Below, piece by piece: positions 54,834 through 63,109 of a stretch of 64,000 nucleotides of DNA (its first letter is position 1; each line of letters starts with the position of its first letter). Under the pieces are notes generated by a model. The model was not told the origin of the DNA and did not search any database. It saw only the letters and a list, made by a program, of their open reading frames with translations. A program made the position numbers and the translations under genes. The DNA comes from Desulfobacteraceae bacterium (GTDB taxonomy: Bacteria > Desulfobacterota > Desulfobacteria > Desulfobacterales > Desulfosalsimonadaceae), in assembly GCA_014237465.1 (NCBI GenBank), contig JABZFM010000011.1, forward strand, positions 90,993-154,992, read 5' to 3'.

Positions 54834-56876
54834 ATGACAAACACCATTTCAAATTCCGATAAAACAAAACATCTGGCTGAAATCCGTACTCAAAATGATC
54901 CTTATTTAAGGCCTTACAAAAAAATAATCACGCGTCGTCTCCAGAAAATAAATGAAACCGAACAGCGACTGACCCAAAACAAAATGTCCCTGGTCGATTT
55001 TGCCGCCGGACATGAATTTTTTGGACTCCACTTTAATGGAAATGAATGGATTTTCAGAGAGTGGGCCCCGAATGCCAATGCTGTTTATATTATCGGTGAA
55101 ATGACTCATTGGCGGGAAATACCGGAATACCGTCTCCGGAAGGTCAGCCCTGGGGGAGCCTGGGAAATCAATCTACCTGCCGACGCTTTGCACCATCAGG
55201 CGCTATACCGGCTGCGTATCCACTGGCCCGGCGGAACAGGCGATCGGATCCCTGCATATGCCCGCCGGGTGGTTCAGGATCCCCATTCCGGGATTTTCAA
55301 TGCCCAGGTATGGCGCCCTCTCAGACCCTATGATTGGAAAAGCAAAAGACCATCCCAAGACATCGATGGCCTGCTCGTTTATGAAGCACATATCGGGATG
55401 GCCCAGGATTATGAAGGCATCGGCACTTTTACTGAATTTCAAAACAACATCCTGCCGCGGATTATTCGTTCCGGCTACAATACACTTCAGTTGATGGCAA
55501 TCCAGGAACATCCTTACTACGGATCATTCGGCTATCATGTGTCTAATTTTTTTGCCCTATCCTCCCGGTTCGGGACCCCGGATGAATTCAAAGCCTTAAT
55601 TGATGCCGCGCACCAGGCTGGTTTACGGGTCATCATGGATCTGGTTCACTCACATGCGGTAAAAAATGAAACCGAAGGAATCAGTCGGTTTGACGGCACA
55701 TTATTCCAGTATTTTCACGAAGGCAACCGGGGTGATCATCTGGCCTGGGATTCCCGGTGCTTTGATTACGGAAAACCTGAAGTGCTGCATTTCCTGCTGT
55801 CAAACTGCCGTTTCTGGCTGGATGAATACCGCGTAGACGGTTTTCGTTTTGACGGCATTACCAGCATGCTCTATCTGGATCACGGTCTTGAAAAAGCCTT
55901 TACGACCTATGATGATTATTTTGATGCGAATGTGGATGAAGACGCCCTGGTTTATCTTGCCATGGCCAATAAAGTCATTCATGCGGTAAACCCCATGAAT
56001 ATAACCATTGCCGAGGACATCAGCGGCATGCCGGGACTGGCTTCGCCTGAAAATGAAAGCGGCTTCGGATTTGACTTTCGGTTTGCCATGGGAATCCCGG
56101 ATAACTGGATTAGACTCATCAAGGAAATTCCTGATGAGCTCTGGCATTTGGAAACGTTATGGTTTGAACTCAACAATCGCAGACACGATGAAAAAACCAT
56201 CAGCTACTGCGAATCTCACGACCAGGCACTTGTGGGAGACCAGACGATCATATTCCGGCTTATCGGGTCGGAAATATATGACCATATGCACATCGACGAC
56301 ACCCATTATAAAGTTGACCGGGGCCTGGCGCTTCATAAACTGATTCGTTTGATAACACTTGCGACCGCCGGCAATGGGTATCTTAATTTTATGGGAAATG
56401 AATTCGGACATCCGGAATGGATCGATTTTCCCAGACAAGAAAACGGATGGACTTACAAATACGCGCTCAGGCAATGGCATCTTTTGGACAATGCGGACCT
56501 GAAATATCATCAACTGGCCCGGTTTGACCGGGACATGATTCATTTGGCTAAATCACATCATCTGCTCGGTTCAAAATCAGCCCATTTACTACATGAACAT
56601 AATGATGACAAGGTGCTCGCCTTTTTACGGGCAGACCTGGTTTTTGTTTTTAATTTTCATCCGAACCACTCACACGTTGGCTACCCGGTCCAGGCACCGC
56701 CTGGAAAATACCGGATGATTTTTAATTCAGACATGGCCGTCTTCGGCGGCCATGACCGCCTGGAAAAAAATCAGATTCATTTCACAAAAGCCCATGGATC
56801 AGATCATTTTCAGCCCCATCAATTAAGTCTTTACCTGCCGACACGTACGGCTGTCATCCTAAAAAAACAAAAATGA
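54834..56876 (+). CDS. glgB: 1,4-alpha-glucan branching enzyme (GH13)
   Basis: A 680-aa branching enzyme of the eukaryote-like group; it forms alpha-1,6 branches by cleaving and re-attaching chains. The N-terminal CBM48-like region includes VYIIGEMTHWREIPEYRLRK. Catalytic residues: VDGFRFDGITSMLYLDHG (nucleophile Asp), ITIAEDISGMPGLA (acid/base Glu) and SYCESHDQALVGDQT (His-Asp). The C-terminal beta domain ends near LSLYLPTRTAVIL. It completes the glycogen cluster, 154 nt after the synthase. Confidence 0.93.
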   Translation: MTNTISNSDKTKHLAEIRTQNDPYLRPYKKIITRRLQKINETEQRLTQNKMSLVDFAAGHEFFGLHFNGNEWIFREWAPNANAVYIIGEMTHWREIPEYRLRKVSPGGAWEINLPADALHHQALYRLRIHWPGGTGDRIPAYARRVVQDPHSGIFNAQVWRPLRPYDWKSKRPSQDIDGLLVYEAHIGMAQDYEGIGTFTEFQNNILPRIIRSGYNTLQLMAIQEHPYYGSFGYHVSNFFALSSRFGTPDEFKALIDAAHQAGLRVIMDLVHSHAVKNETEGISRFDGTLFQYFHEGNRGDHLAWDSRCFDYGKPEVLHFLLSNCRFWLDEYRVDGFRFDGITSMLYLDHGLEKAFTTYDDYFDANVDEDALVYLAMANKVIHAVNPMNITIAEDISGMPGLASPENESGFGFDFRFAMGIPDNWIRLIKEIPDELWHLETLWFELNNRRHDEKTISYCESHDQALVGDQTIIFRLIGSEIYDHMHIDDTHYKVDRGLALHKLIRLITLATAGNGYLNFMGNEFGHPEWIDFPRQENGWTYKYALRQWHLLDNADLKYHQLARFDRDMIHLAKSHHLLGSKSAHLLHEHNDDKVLAFLRADLVFVFNFHPNHSHVGYPVQAPPGKYRMIFNSDMAVFGGHDRLEKNQIHFTKAHGSDHFQPHQLSLYLPTRTAVILKKQK

Positions 56877-56990
56877 TTGATTTAAAAAATTACTTTCAAA
56901 ACCATTATTAACCCGGTAAAATAGAGTCAAGGGGTTTAAGTTTTCAATAGACATTTTTCATATTCTTAATTCAAACCAAAGGGGCTGCTT

Positions 56991-57329
56991 ATGCCGATCA
57001 ACACGCTGCTGAAAAAAACTGAAAAATTTGAAATTGAAACGTATAAAAAACCCAAAGACCGGAAAATGCTTGTCGAAACGCATATTCCCTATTCCGGGTC
57101 CCCTCATAAACATCCGTATGATTCTGAAAAAATGATTCTCGTAATTGACCCGTACTATACCAGCACGTTTTATTATGAATTTAACAAATCAGACATTTCA
57201 TTTATTGAGGAACTGCCGAACCTGGTTAATTTAAAAGGTGAAGTGTTTACAATCGTCAGAATTTGGATCAAAAAAATGAGCATTGCCGTGCGCTCCACGC
57301 CGTTTATTGTGGGGGACATTCAGGGTTGA
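56991..57329 (+). CDS. Conserved small protein, unknown function
   Basis: A 112-aa protein: KKTEKFEIETYKKPKDRKM, then HIPYSGSPHKHPYDSEKMIL, then YYTSTFYYEFNKSDISFIE and VFTIVRIWIKKMSIAVRSTP. Similar short proteins in Desulfobacterota are, to my recollection, labelled as pyrophosphatase Ppa in databases; none of the acidic metal-site motifs of either pyrophosphatase family is visible, so I do not adopt that name. The final codons and the stop run into palindromic element g. Confidence 0.6.
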   Translation: MPINTLLKKTEKFEIETYKKPKDRKMLVETHIPYSGSPHKHPYDSEKMILVIDPYYTSTFYYEFNKSDISFIEELPNLVNLKGEVFTIVRIWIKKMSIAVRSTPFIVGDIQG

Positions 57330-57484
57330 TGGCTTTGTAAAAAGACCAAATTCTGTGTTGCACTGCTTTCTTCGTCACTGCGGAGTAAAAAACCTACGCC
57401 TCATTCCTCAGAAATTGTGCGCCTTGCCAGTTTTTATTAAAATGGTGGAGCTTTTTTCTTTGCCATCCGAAACTGATCTTTTCC
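57326..57484. repeat. Dispersed palindromic element, copy g
   Basis: Starts TTGATGGCTTTGTAAAAAGA at the end of the preceding gene. On the other strand it reads CTGGCAAGGCGCACAATTTC, GCAGTGACGAAGAAAGCAG and GTGCAACACAGAATTTGG, close to copies a and e. Confidence 0.7.
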
Positions 57485-57487
57485 TCG

Positions 57488-57613
57488 TTCCAGGGCTCTG
57501 CCCTGGAATGTCTGCCAGGAGGCTCTGCCTCCTTTTTTGTACCGGATCCTGCCGGTGCCGCCTTATCAAGGCAGAGCCTTACGATATGTGTTCCCAGGAG
57601 AAACCTGGGAAGG
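57488..57613. repeat. Tandem small hairpins between element g and the integrase gene
   Basis: Successive palindromes: TTCCAGGGCTCTGCCCTGGAA (57488-57508, shown in two runs here as TTCCAGGGCTC and TGCCCTGGAA), GGAGGCTCTGCCTCC followed by TTTTTT (57518-57538), AAGGCAGAGCCTT (about 57569-57581) and TTCCCAGG/CCTGGGAA (57592-57612). The second has the form of a terminator for a plus-strand transcript. Confidence 0.6.
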
Positions 57614-57681
57614 AGAAAATGAGTTTGTGTAACTTGTCCCCCTCTTCATTGCCTTGAACGCTGTGCAGAAATCGAAATCCC

Positions 57682-58674
57682 TTATAACAAATCCAGAGGG
57701 CTTTTAACGGAATCGATATCTTTTTTCATGACATGGGTATAAATTTCGGTGATTTTCACATCAGCATGGCCCATAAGTTTTTGAACCACTCGGATATTAG
57801 TGCCGGTTTCAAGTAAATGAGTAGCAAAGCTGTGACGAAAAGTATGGCAACCAGCCTTTTTGTAAATTTTGGCCTGGTTTAAAGATTGTTTGACCGCCTT
57901 TTGAAGTCCCGATTCCATAACGTGATGCCGCATGGTTTTGTCGGATCTGGGATCTTTTGACAGTTTTTTTGAAGGGAAAACATACTGCCATCCGGTCTCT
58001 TTGGATGCATTAGGGTATTTGCGAGAAAGGGCCGCAGGGATGTAAACTTCCCCGAATCCTTCCCGGATGTCCTCCTTATGTAATGCAATAACATAATCAA
58101 TTTGCTCTTGTAATTCCTGCTGTATGGAATCAGGCAGAATTACTGTGCGGTCCTTGCCCCCTTTGAAGTTACGTATAAAAATCCTGCCCTGGCCAAAGTC
58201 CACATCCTTGATCCGCAAACGAACACACTCCATAAGCCTGAAACCGCAACCATATAACAATTTCGCCATCAGAGCGTGCTTTCCCTTCATATTGCCAAGC
58301 AGCTTAGAAACTTCTTCCTGCGTCAATACTGTTGGCAGATTCATCCTGCGCTTTGACCGCGTTGGGGCGATGCCATCACCCAAATCAATATCCAGAACTT
58401 TTTTATATAAAAACACCAATGCGTTTAATGCCTGGTTTTGGGTTGCTGCAGCAACATTCCTCTTTTCTGTCAGGTAGCTCAAAAACCGCTCAACTTCGTT
58501 TTTACCCATATCTTTCGGATGTGTATTACCACCATAAAATTTGACATACTGTAATATCCAGGAGCAGTAAGACTGTTCTGTCTTGTATGCATAGTGATAA
58601 TATCGTAAAACTTCACAGACTTGATCCATTAAACGATAGTCCGGATTCGGTTTAAATTTTACCTTGATTTCCAT
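57682..58674 (-). CDS. Integron-type tyrosine recombinase (IntI-like integrase)
   Basis: A 330-aa tyrosine recombinase. The catalytic Arg-His-Arg-Tyr set is visible: GCGFRLMECVRLRIKDVDF, HTFRHSFATHLLETG, the second His in GHADVKITEIYTHV, and Tyr in the same segment. Between these, IPAALSRKYPNASKETGWQY then VFPSKKLSKD is the extra helix region that distinguishes integron integrases from other tyrosine recombinases and binds the extrahelical bases of attC. The N-terminal SAM-like domain starts YYHYAYKTEQSYCSWI. It reads away from the plus-strand repeat-separated ORFs starting at 60611, the standard integron layout. Confidence 0.88.
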   Translation of the reverse strand: MEIKVKFKPNPDYRLMDQVCEVLRYYHYAYKTEQSYCSWILQYVKFYGGNTHPKDMGKNEVERFLSYLTEKRNVAAATQNQALNALVFLYKKVLDIDLGDGIAPTRSKRRMNLPTVLTQEEVSKLLGNMKGKHALMAKLLYGCGFRLMECVRLRIKDVDFGQGRIFIRNFKGGKDRTVILPDSIQQELQEQIDYVIALHKEDIREGFGEVYIPAALSRKYPNASKETGWQYVFPSKKLSKDPRSDKTMRHHVMESGLQKAVKQSLNQAKIYKKAGCHTFRHSFATHLLETGTNIRVVQKLMGHADVKITEIYTHVMKKDIDSVKSPLDLL

Positions 58675-58880
58675 GTCTTAGTTCTATTATATAATTAAAG
58701 AGAAAATTTTAATGATAGATAAAAGAGTTAAAAAATTCAAGAGAAATATTTACTGGAGTTGAACTTAATATACGAATACATGGAAATATTTTCCAGATAT
58801 ATAGACCTATATCATGGAAAAATTTTACATTTATCAACACTGTTGGACGAATGATAATAAATTATCAGGAATGAATTTAG
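58675..58880. other. AT-rich integrase upstream region
   Basis: Expected place of the integrase promoter and attI. GTTGGAC at 58842-58848 fits the GTTRRRY recombination core; GTTGGACGA is also the inverse of TCGTCCAAC at 60499-60507, so it may be an insertion-sequence end. I cannot separate the two readings. Confidence 0.4.
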
Positions 58881-59099
58881 ATAGTTATTGGCAAAGGCAA
58901 GCGGCTGAGGCTTAAGAAAAGGAGATCGAAAAAAGGATTCGCAGAACAGTTTTCGGATCGCTTGTCGGAGAACTTCCAACGCGAACTGCGAAATTCTGAA
59001 CTATGGGATGAGATGGTGGCTGAATTTGGTGAGGAAAAAGCCCTGGAACTGCTCAAAGACTGTAAGGCAGATATTACCCCGCTGGATTCCAAGTCGTGA
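58881..59099 (+). CDS. Small ORF translationally coupled to the IS91 transposase
   Basis: An open frame of 72 codons encodes GKGKRLRLKKRRSKKGFAEQ, then FSDRLSENFQRELRNSEL, then a helical EEKALELLKDCKADITPLDS. Its TGA overlaps the transposase GTG (GTGA at 59096-59099), so both are probably read together. There is no ATG at its 5' end; only ATT or CTG, TTG codons are available, so the start is uncertain. It may be a DNA-binding accessory protein, given its basic start. Confidence 0.5.
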   Translation: MVIGKGKRLRLKKRRSKKGFAEQFSDRLSENFQRELRNSELWDEMVAEFGEEKALELLKDCKADITPLDSKS

Positions 59100-60286
59100 A
59101 CCCTGGCATTGTTCAAACGATTTTCAATGATCACTTCGTAACTTTCCTCAAAAAGAAAATTCTGAGTCCGAGACAGATGCGTGCGGCAGGCAATATCATG
59201 ACCTGCCGGACGCCTGAACAGGGGTATCATATTGATGCCTGCCCGAACGGGGATTATGAAATACGATTGAATAATTCCTGCAAGCACCGGAGTTGCCCCC
59301 AATGCGGTGCCACGGAAACGGAACTTTGGCTTGAGCGCCGCAAGCGCCAGGCTCTTGACTGCCGATATTTTCACATCGTTTTTACAATCAGCCATGATCT
59401 GCACCGGATTTGGCGAAGCAACCGAAAGCGATTTACGGATTTAATGATGCGTGCGGCATGGCACTCCCTTCGGGAACTGCTGGGCGACTGGAAATGGATG
59501 GGCGCATTACCCGGCGCCAACGCGGTGTTCCAGAGCTGGGATGATGAGATGAACGAACACTGCCATCTGCATTTTATTGTGACCGCCGGCGGTTTGACAC
59601 CTGACGGTAGATGGATTGATGCTGATCCGAAGTTTTTATTGCCGACACCGGTTCTCGCATCCAAATTTCGTGGCAAGTTCCTGGCATATCTCAGGGAGGG
59701 ATTCAATCCGTTGACGCCTGGCGGCAATGCTAAATCTGAAGGTGAGATGATAGTTCCGCCGCCGGGCATGAGCGTTCAAAAATGTTTTAATCTGTTTAAC
59801 AGACTTGGTCGTATCAGATGGCATGCGGACATTGAACCATCATATGCGCATGCCAATGGGGTGTTCAAGTACGTGGGACGATATATTCGCCGGGGGCCGA
59901 TTTCTGAGAAACGTATCATCGGATATGATGGGCAGAACGTTACGATTGCTTATGCGCATCCGGAAAAGCACAGTCGTCATGATTTCACTCTATCTGCGGA
60001 AGGTTTTATTATTCGATTATTGCGTCATGTTCCCGAAAAAGGCACGCACCTGGTCCGGTCTTATGGTCTTTTTCATCCCAACTGCCGGGACAAACTTGAT
60101 GCAGCCCGCAATCATCTTGGGCAGCTTGCGCATGAACCGCTCACGAATTTTCCGCATACGCATGAACTGTTGAGACGCATGTTTCCAGACATGGAAGGTA
60201 CCAGGTGCCCTTATTGCGGATCGGAGTTACGAACTGTGTTTATCTGGCGTCGCGGCCATGCTCCTTCCTGGAGACTGGCTGCGTGA
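59096..60286 (+). CDS. IS91-family transposase (Y2 HUH type)
   Basis: A 396-aa transposase. The N-terminal zinc-binding region has HIDACPNGDYEIRLNNSCKH and RSCPQCGATETELWLERR. The HUH motif is EHCHLHFIVTAGG, and the two catalytic tyrosines lie in VFKYVGRYIRR (Y-x3-Y). The C-terminal zinc-finger-like CPYCGSELRTVF closes the protein. Full length, no internal stop. Start is GTG, coupled to the upstream ORF. Confidence 0.9.
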   Translation: MNPGIVQTIFNDHFVTFLKKKILSPRQMRAAGNIMTCRTPEQGYHIDACPNGDYEIRLNNSCKHRSCPQCGATETELWLERRKRQALDCRYFHIVFTISHDLHRIWRSNRKRFTDLMMRAAWHSLRELLGDWKWMGALPGANAVFQSWDDEMNEHCHLHFIVTAGGLTPDGRWIDADPKFLLPTPVLASKFRGKFLAYLREGFNPLTPGGNAKSEGEMIVPPPGMSVQKCFNLFNRLGRIRWHADIEPSYAHANGVFKYVGRYIRRGPISEKRIIGYDGQNVTIAYAHPEKHSRHDFTLSAEGFIIRLLRHVPEKGTHLVRSYGLFHPNCRDKLDAARNHLGQLAHEPLTNFPHTHELLRRMFPDMEGTRCPYCGSELRTVFIWRRGHAPSWRLAA

Positions 60287-60610
60287 AGGATTTAAAGGGT
60301 GGTTTGTAGATAAAAAATTAAGGGAGCAGTGTTTCCAAAATTATGATATATTATGTTTTATCCAGTATCGAAGCACATTCCGGATGCTGATAGGCGAGTT
60401 AAATATGGCGTATCATGTGTAAAAAAGAATTTAATGACGAAAATATCATTTTTGCACGAAAAAACCGTTTTCAGAAAAATCCATATATAAGTAGGAGATC
60501 GTCCAACCAATCGGATGATGACGGACAAACCTGGTTCTGAAATTTCAACAATAATTTTTTAAGCAACAGCAGGCGGTGGGCTTCGTTGACGCTTTTTCTT
60601 TAGCCCCGGT
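60287..60610. other. Gap between the IS91 element and the first repeat block
   Basis: No gene. It includes the right IS91 boundary (60499-60507) and a GGCGGTGGGCTTCG ... AGCCCCGGTTTGCC segment at 60570-60615 that could form a variable stem ahead of the first double-palindrome repeat. Confidence 0.5.
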
Positions 60611-62344
60611 TTGCCGCATATCCGAAACGATAAGCTGACCGCTCGCTGCGCTCACTCTCGCTTCGCTCATCAGCTTATCGCGGCGGTTGCGCTTCGCTCC
60701 AATGTCCTTGATGGCTCCGCGCTTCGCGCTCCGCCTATCAAGGGCATTGGAGCCGACTGCGAGTCTCGACACGAGCTTACGAAAAAACTGTGGAACATTC
60801 AGAATCATCAATGTTTTATCTGTGAAGAAGAAATTAATTTAGATTTAAACACGACAAATATTGATCATATTGTGCCTTTGGCAAATAAGGGTAAAGATGC
60901 TGAGGTGAATTTTGCAGTCACGCATGAAAGTTGTAATAAGTCTAAACAGGACGCAAATTTAAAGATTGCAAAGATACTACAAAAACTTAGTAAGATTCAG
61001 AAATCAATACAGACTGAAACAAGTAAGTCAGCGTCACTGAAGGATGTATTAGAAAGTTATAATGGTTCAAAGCATGAGTTCAAATATAAAATTGAAGGTA
61101 TGGAATTAAAATATTCCTTTTCAGCTATTGGAGATAACAAAACATACCAAGCACCAATATACACTGACAATCTTTCTAAAGAACAAACATGCTTTATAGA
61201 AGTCCCGATTGAGTATCTATACCATGATGAAATTATTAACCCACGCGGGATAAATAATAGTATCGGAAAGCTTATTAAAGAATTTGATAAGCAAAATCCA
61301 CAATTACATCTTAGTCTTGCTCGGATAGAGGATGGAAAGTTAAAAATATTTGATGGTCAGCATAAAGCCGTTGCTCAAATTCTATTAGGCACAAAAAAAT
61401 TGGTAGTCCGAATTTTCTTGGAGCCAAACGTAGACCGGTTGACAGAAACAAATACTAATGCTGGAAGTACCCTGCGACAGATTGCTTTTGATAAATCAAT
61501 AATGAGGCAATTAAACAATACGCTTTATTCGGAAAGGGTTAAAAAGTATCAAATAGCCCATAATCTAAAAGAAGATGATTATTCTTTTTCAGAGCAACAG
61601 CTTATTGATTTTTTCAAAGGAGATGGGGCTAATATAAAAAAATACATTATTGACTCTATAAAACATTCAATAACGAATGCAAAAGACAATAAGCTAAAAG
61701 ACTATATTGATTTTGAAGGGAAAGCCAAAGAGTTGCCTATTTCATACAGTGCTTTTGATAAGACTATTTTGTCTTCATTTGTTAGTGCTAAACTTGTTTT
61801 AAAAACAGCAATAGATTCAAAAACAGATGAAGGGTTGAACCCAAGAGAATTGGAAATAAATCAAATTGTAAGAATTTTAAGTATACTGGCTGAAAATATT
61901 TACATGAACAAGTTTTTGCCTGAAGTAGGAACAGCGCAAGTTGAAAAGAAAATTATTGATAAAAAGGACACAGGTATAACAGATGACCATTTGATAGCAT
62001 ACAGAATCAGCAAAGAAGAGATTTTATATAATTGGTTGCAATATCTGAAAAAAGTTATCACTACATACTTTGCAAATACCGGTAAAATGGTTGCCGAAGA
62101 GAAAATTTTCCAGACACTATTTGATGATCAAATTTGGATAAATATTGAAAATTTTATCAAAAACCTTAGTCAACTTCCATTATGGAAAGACAGATCAATG
62201 GCAAGTACTATATTTTCTGGTAAAAAGAATTATGACTATTGGAGAGAGATATTTGAAACAGGTAGTAGCTTAGACGGAGCAGTTGTTTTGACTAATCCGT
62301 TAAACTTTATCGAAATGATCAAGAGTACCGAAAATTTTGTATAA
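60611..62344 (+). CDS. HNH nuclease fused to a DGQH(R/K) ParB-like domain
   Basis: The frame encodes 577 codons, but residues 6-55 come from the double-palindrome repeat, so the native protein probably began near residue 56 (LTKKLWNIQNHQC). HNH domain: C68-x2-C71, IDHIVPLANKG with D85-H86, N100, and H105-x2-C108 followed by NKSK. From ~195 comes a ParB/sulfiredoxin-like region (EVPIEYL ... LKIFDGQHKAVAQILLG), with DGQHK at 248-252 replacing the DGQHR that marks DndB and DpdB proteins of DNA-modification systems. A helical C-terminal half follows (about 300-577). No ATG precedes the HNH domain; TTG at 60611 is the only early start. A single-gene DNA-modification-linked nuclease for defence is an attractive inference. 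Confidence 0.72.
   Translation: MPHIRNDKLTARCAHSRFAHQLIAAVALRSNVLDGSALRAPPIKGIGADCESRHELTKKLWNIQNHQCFICEEEINLDLNTTNIDHIVPLANKGKDAEVNFAVTHESCNKSKQDANLKIAKILQKLSKIQKSIQTETSKSASLKDVLESYNGSKHEFKYKIEGMELKYSFSAIGDNKTYQAPIYTDNLSKEQTCFIEVPIEYLYHDEIINPRGINNSIGKLIKEFDKQNPQLHLSLARIEDGKLKIFDGQHKAVAQILLGTKKLVVRIFLEPNVDRLTETNTNAGSTLRQIAFDKSIMRQLNNTLYSERVKKYQIAHNLKEDDYSFSEQQLIDFFKGDGANIKKYIIDSIKHSITNAKDNKLKDYIDFEGKAKELPISYSAFDKTILSSFVSAKLVLKTAIDSKTDEGLNPRELEINQIVRILSILAENIYMNKFLPEVGTAQVEKKIIDKKDTGITDDHLIAYRISKEEILYNWLQYLKKVITTYFANTGKMVAEEKIFQTLFDDQIWINIENFIKNLSQLPLWKDRSMASTIFSGKKNYDYWREIFETGSSLDGAVVLTNPLNFIEMIKSTENFV
60628..60775 (+). repeat. Double-palindrome repeat, copy 1 (attC-like)
   Basis: 148 nt. 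Palindrome A: CGATAAGCTGA and TCAGCTTATCG. Palindrome B: CTCCAATGTCCTTGAT and ATCAAGGGCATTGGAG, with CGCGCTTCGCG in its head. Differs from copy 2 at one base (T for C in palindrome B), which creates a G-T mismatch. All copies are on the plus strand and precede ORFs. Confidence 0.9.
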
Positions 62345-62602
62345 CAAAAAAATGCAGGGGACGCAAAAAGCCGCGCCCCTGATTTTAACGATAAGCTGAC
62401 CGCTCGCTGCGCTCACTCTCGCTTCGCTCATCAGCTTATCGCGGCGGTTGCGCTTCGCTCCAATGCCCTTGATGGCTCCGCGCTTCGCGCTCCGCCTATC
62501 AAGGGCATTGGAGCCGACTGCGAGTCTCGACACGAGAAGGAAATAAACTGACTTTTCCTTCTCATGTCTGCGATTCTCGCGGCTCAACCGCCGCGTTATA
62601 TG
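62337..62602 (+). repeat. Double-palindrome repeat, copy 2, in an attC-like context
   Basis: The conserved core is 62389-62536. The surroundings extend from ATAACAAAAAAATGCAGGGG after the HNH stop to CAACCGCCGCGTTATATGG. The core's CGCGGCGGTTG pairs with the terminal CAACCGCCGCG, and GACACGAGAAGGAA pairs with TTCCTTCTCATGTC, so the whole folds as one multibranch structure. It ends GCGTTATATG just before a new gene, as cassettes often do. The 3' pairing partner is absent after copies 1 and 3. Confidence 0.75.
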
Positions 62603-62616
62603 GAGATAAGTATCAG

Positions 62617-63021
62617 ATGAAGTCAATGTTTAGATACCTAGTTGTATTTTCTATGTCTATATATGCGCTTTGGTTCTTTATTCCTTATGTTACTATTCAC
62701 TTCAGTCTTTATAGTAAAGAAATATCTGATATTTTATCTTGGACTGGATTAGATGCTTTAATTGGATATAAAGCCCAAGATATTATTGGGTATATATTTT
62801 TATTTTCATTTTTAGTGGTAAGTGTTGGTCTTTTTAAATTTAAAATTTGGGCTAAAATTGGTTTTATTTTACTCACTCTAATTTCAATTTTTGCAACACC
62901 ATTATCTGGTTTAATGATTCTTCCTGTTATAGATTCAATGCTGTTTCAAATTATGAACTTGGCTGATGGTATAATTATATCTTTAATGTATTTTTCTAGT
63001 TTAAGAAATGAGTTTCATTAA
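62617..63021 (+). CDS. Small membrane protein in a cassette
   Basis: A 134-aa protein with four hydrophobic helices (LVVFSMSIYALWFFIPYV, DIIGYIFLFSFLVVSVGLF, IGFILLTLISIFATPLSGLM, MLFQIMNLADGIIISLMYF). I do not recognise a family. GGAG is 11 nt upstream of the ATG, and the gene starts directly after the attC-like end at GTTATATG. It is AT-rich compared with its surroundings, which supports horizontal origin. Confidence 0.65.
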   Translation: MKSMFRYLVVFSMSIYALWFFIPYVTIHFSLYSKEISDILSWTGLDALIGYKAQDIIGYIFLFSFLVVSVGLFKFKIWAKIGFILLTLISIFATPLSGLMILPVIDSMLFQIMNLADGIIISLMYFSSLRNEFH

Positions 63022-63109
63022 AAACCATACAATAAAAATGCACTCGGAAAGTCAAAAGCTACACTCCTCGTACCTCGTCGCTACGCTTTTGCCTTCCGGT
63101 GATTTTAGC

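Larger units (their letters stand above)
58842..60507 (+). mobile_element. IS91-family insertion element
   Basis: Bounded by a 9-nt inverted repeat, GTTGGACGA at 58842-58850 and TCGTCCAAC at 60499-60507, and carrying a small ORF plus an intact Y2-type transposase. IS91-like elements transpose by rolling circle and have short imperfect ends; exact ori and ter ends are not resolved. A GTTC, the usual IS91 target, occurs at 60534-60537 just outside the right boundary, so the true right end could be there. Confidence 0.65.

Noticed and set aside
56991..57329. The 112-aa protein as an inorganic pyrophosphatase
   Set aside because: No conserved Asp/Glu metal-site motif of either pyrophosphatase family is present; only a recalled database label would support it.
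62300..62626. Minus-strand frames through the double-palindrome repeats encoding VGSNALDRRSAKRG-type peptides
   Set aside because: The same peptide appears in all three copies because the repeat is an open frame by composition; no start or ribosome site, and DNA structure explains conservation.
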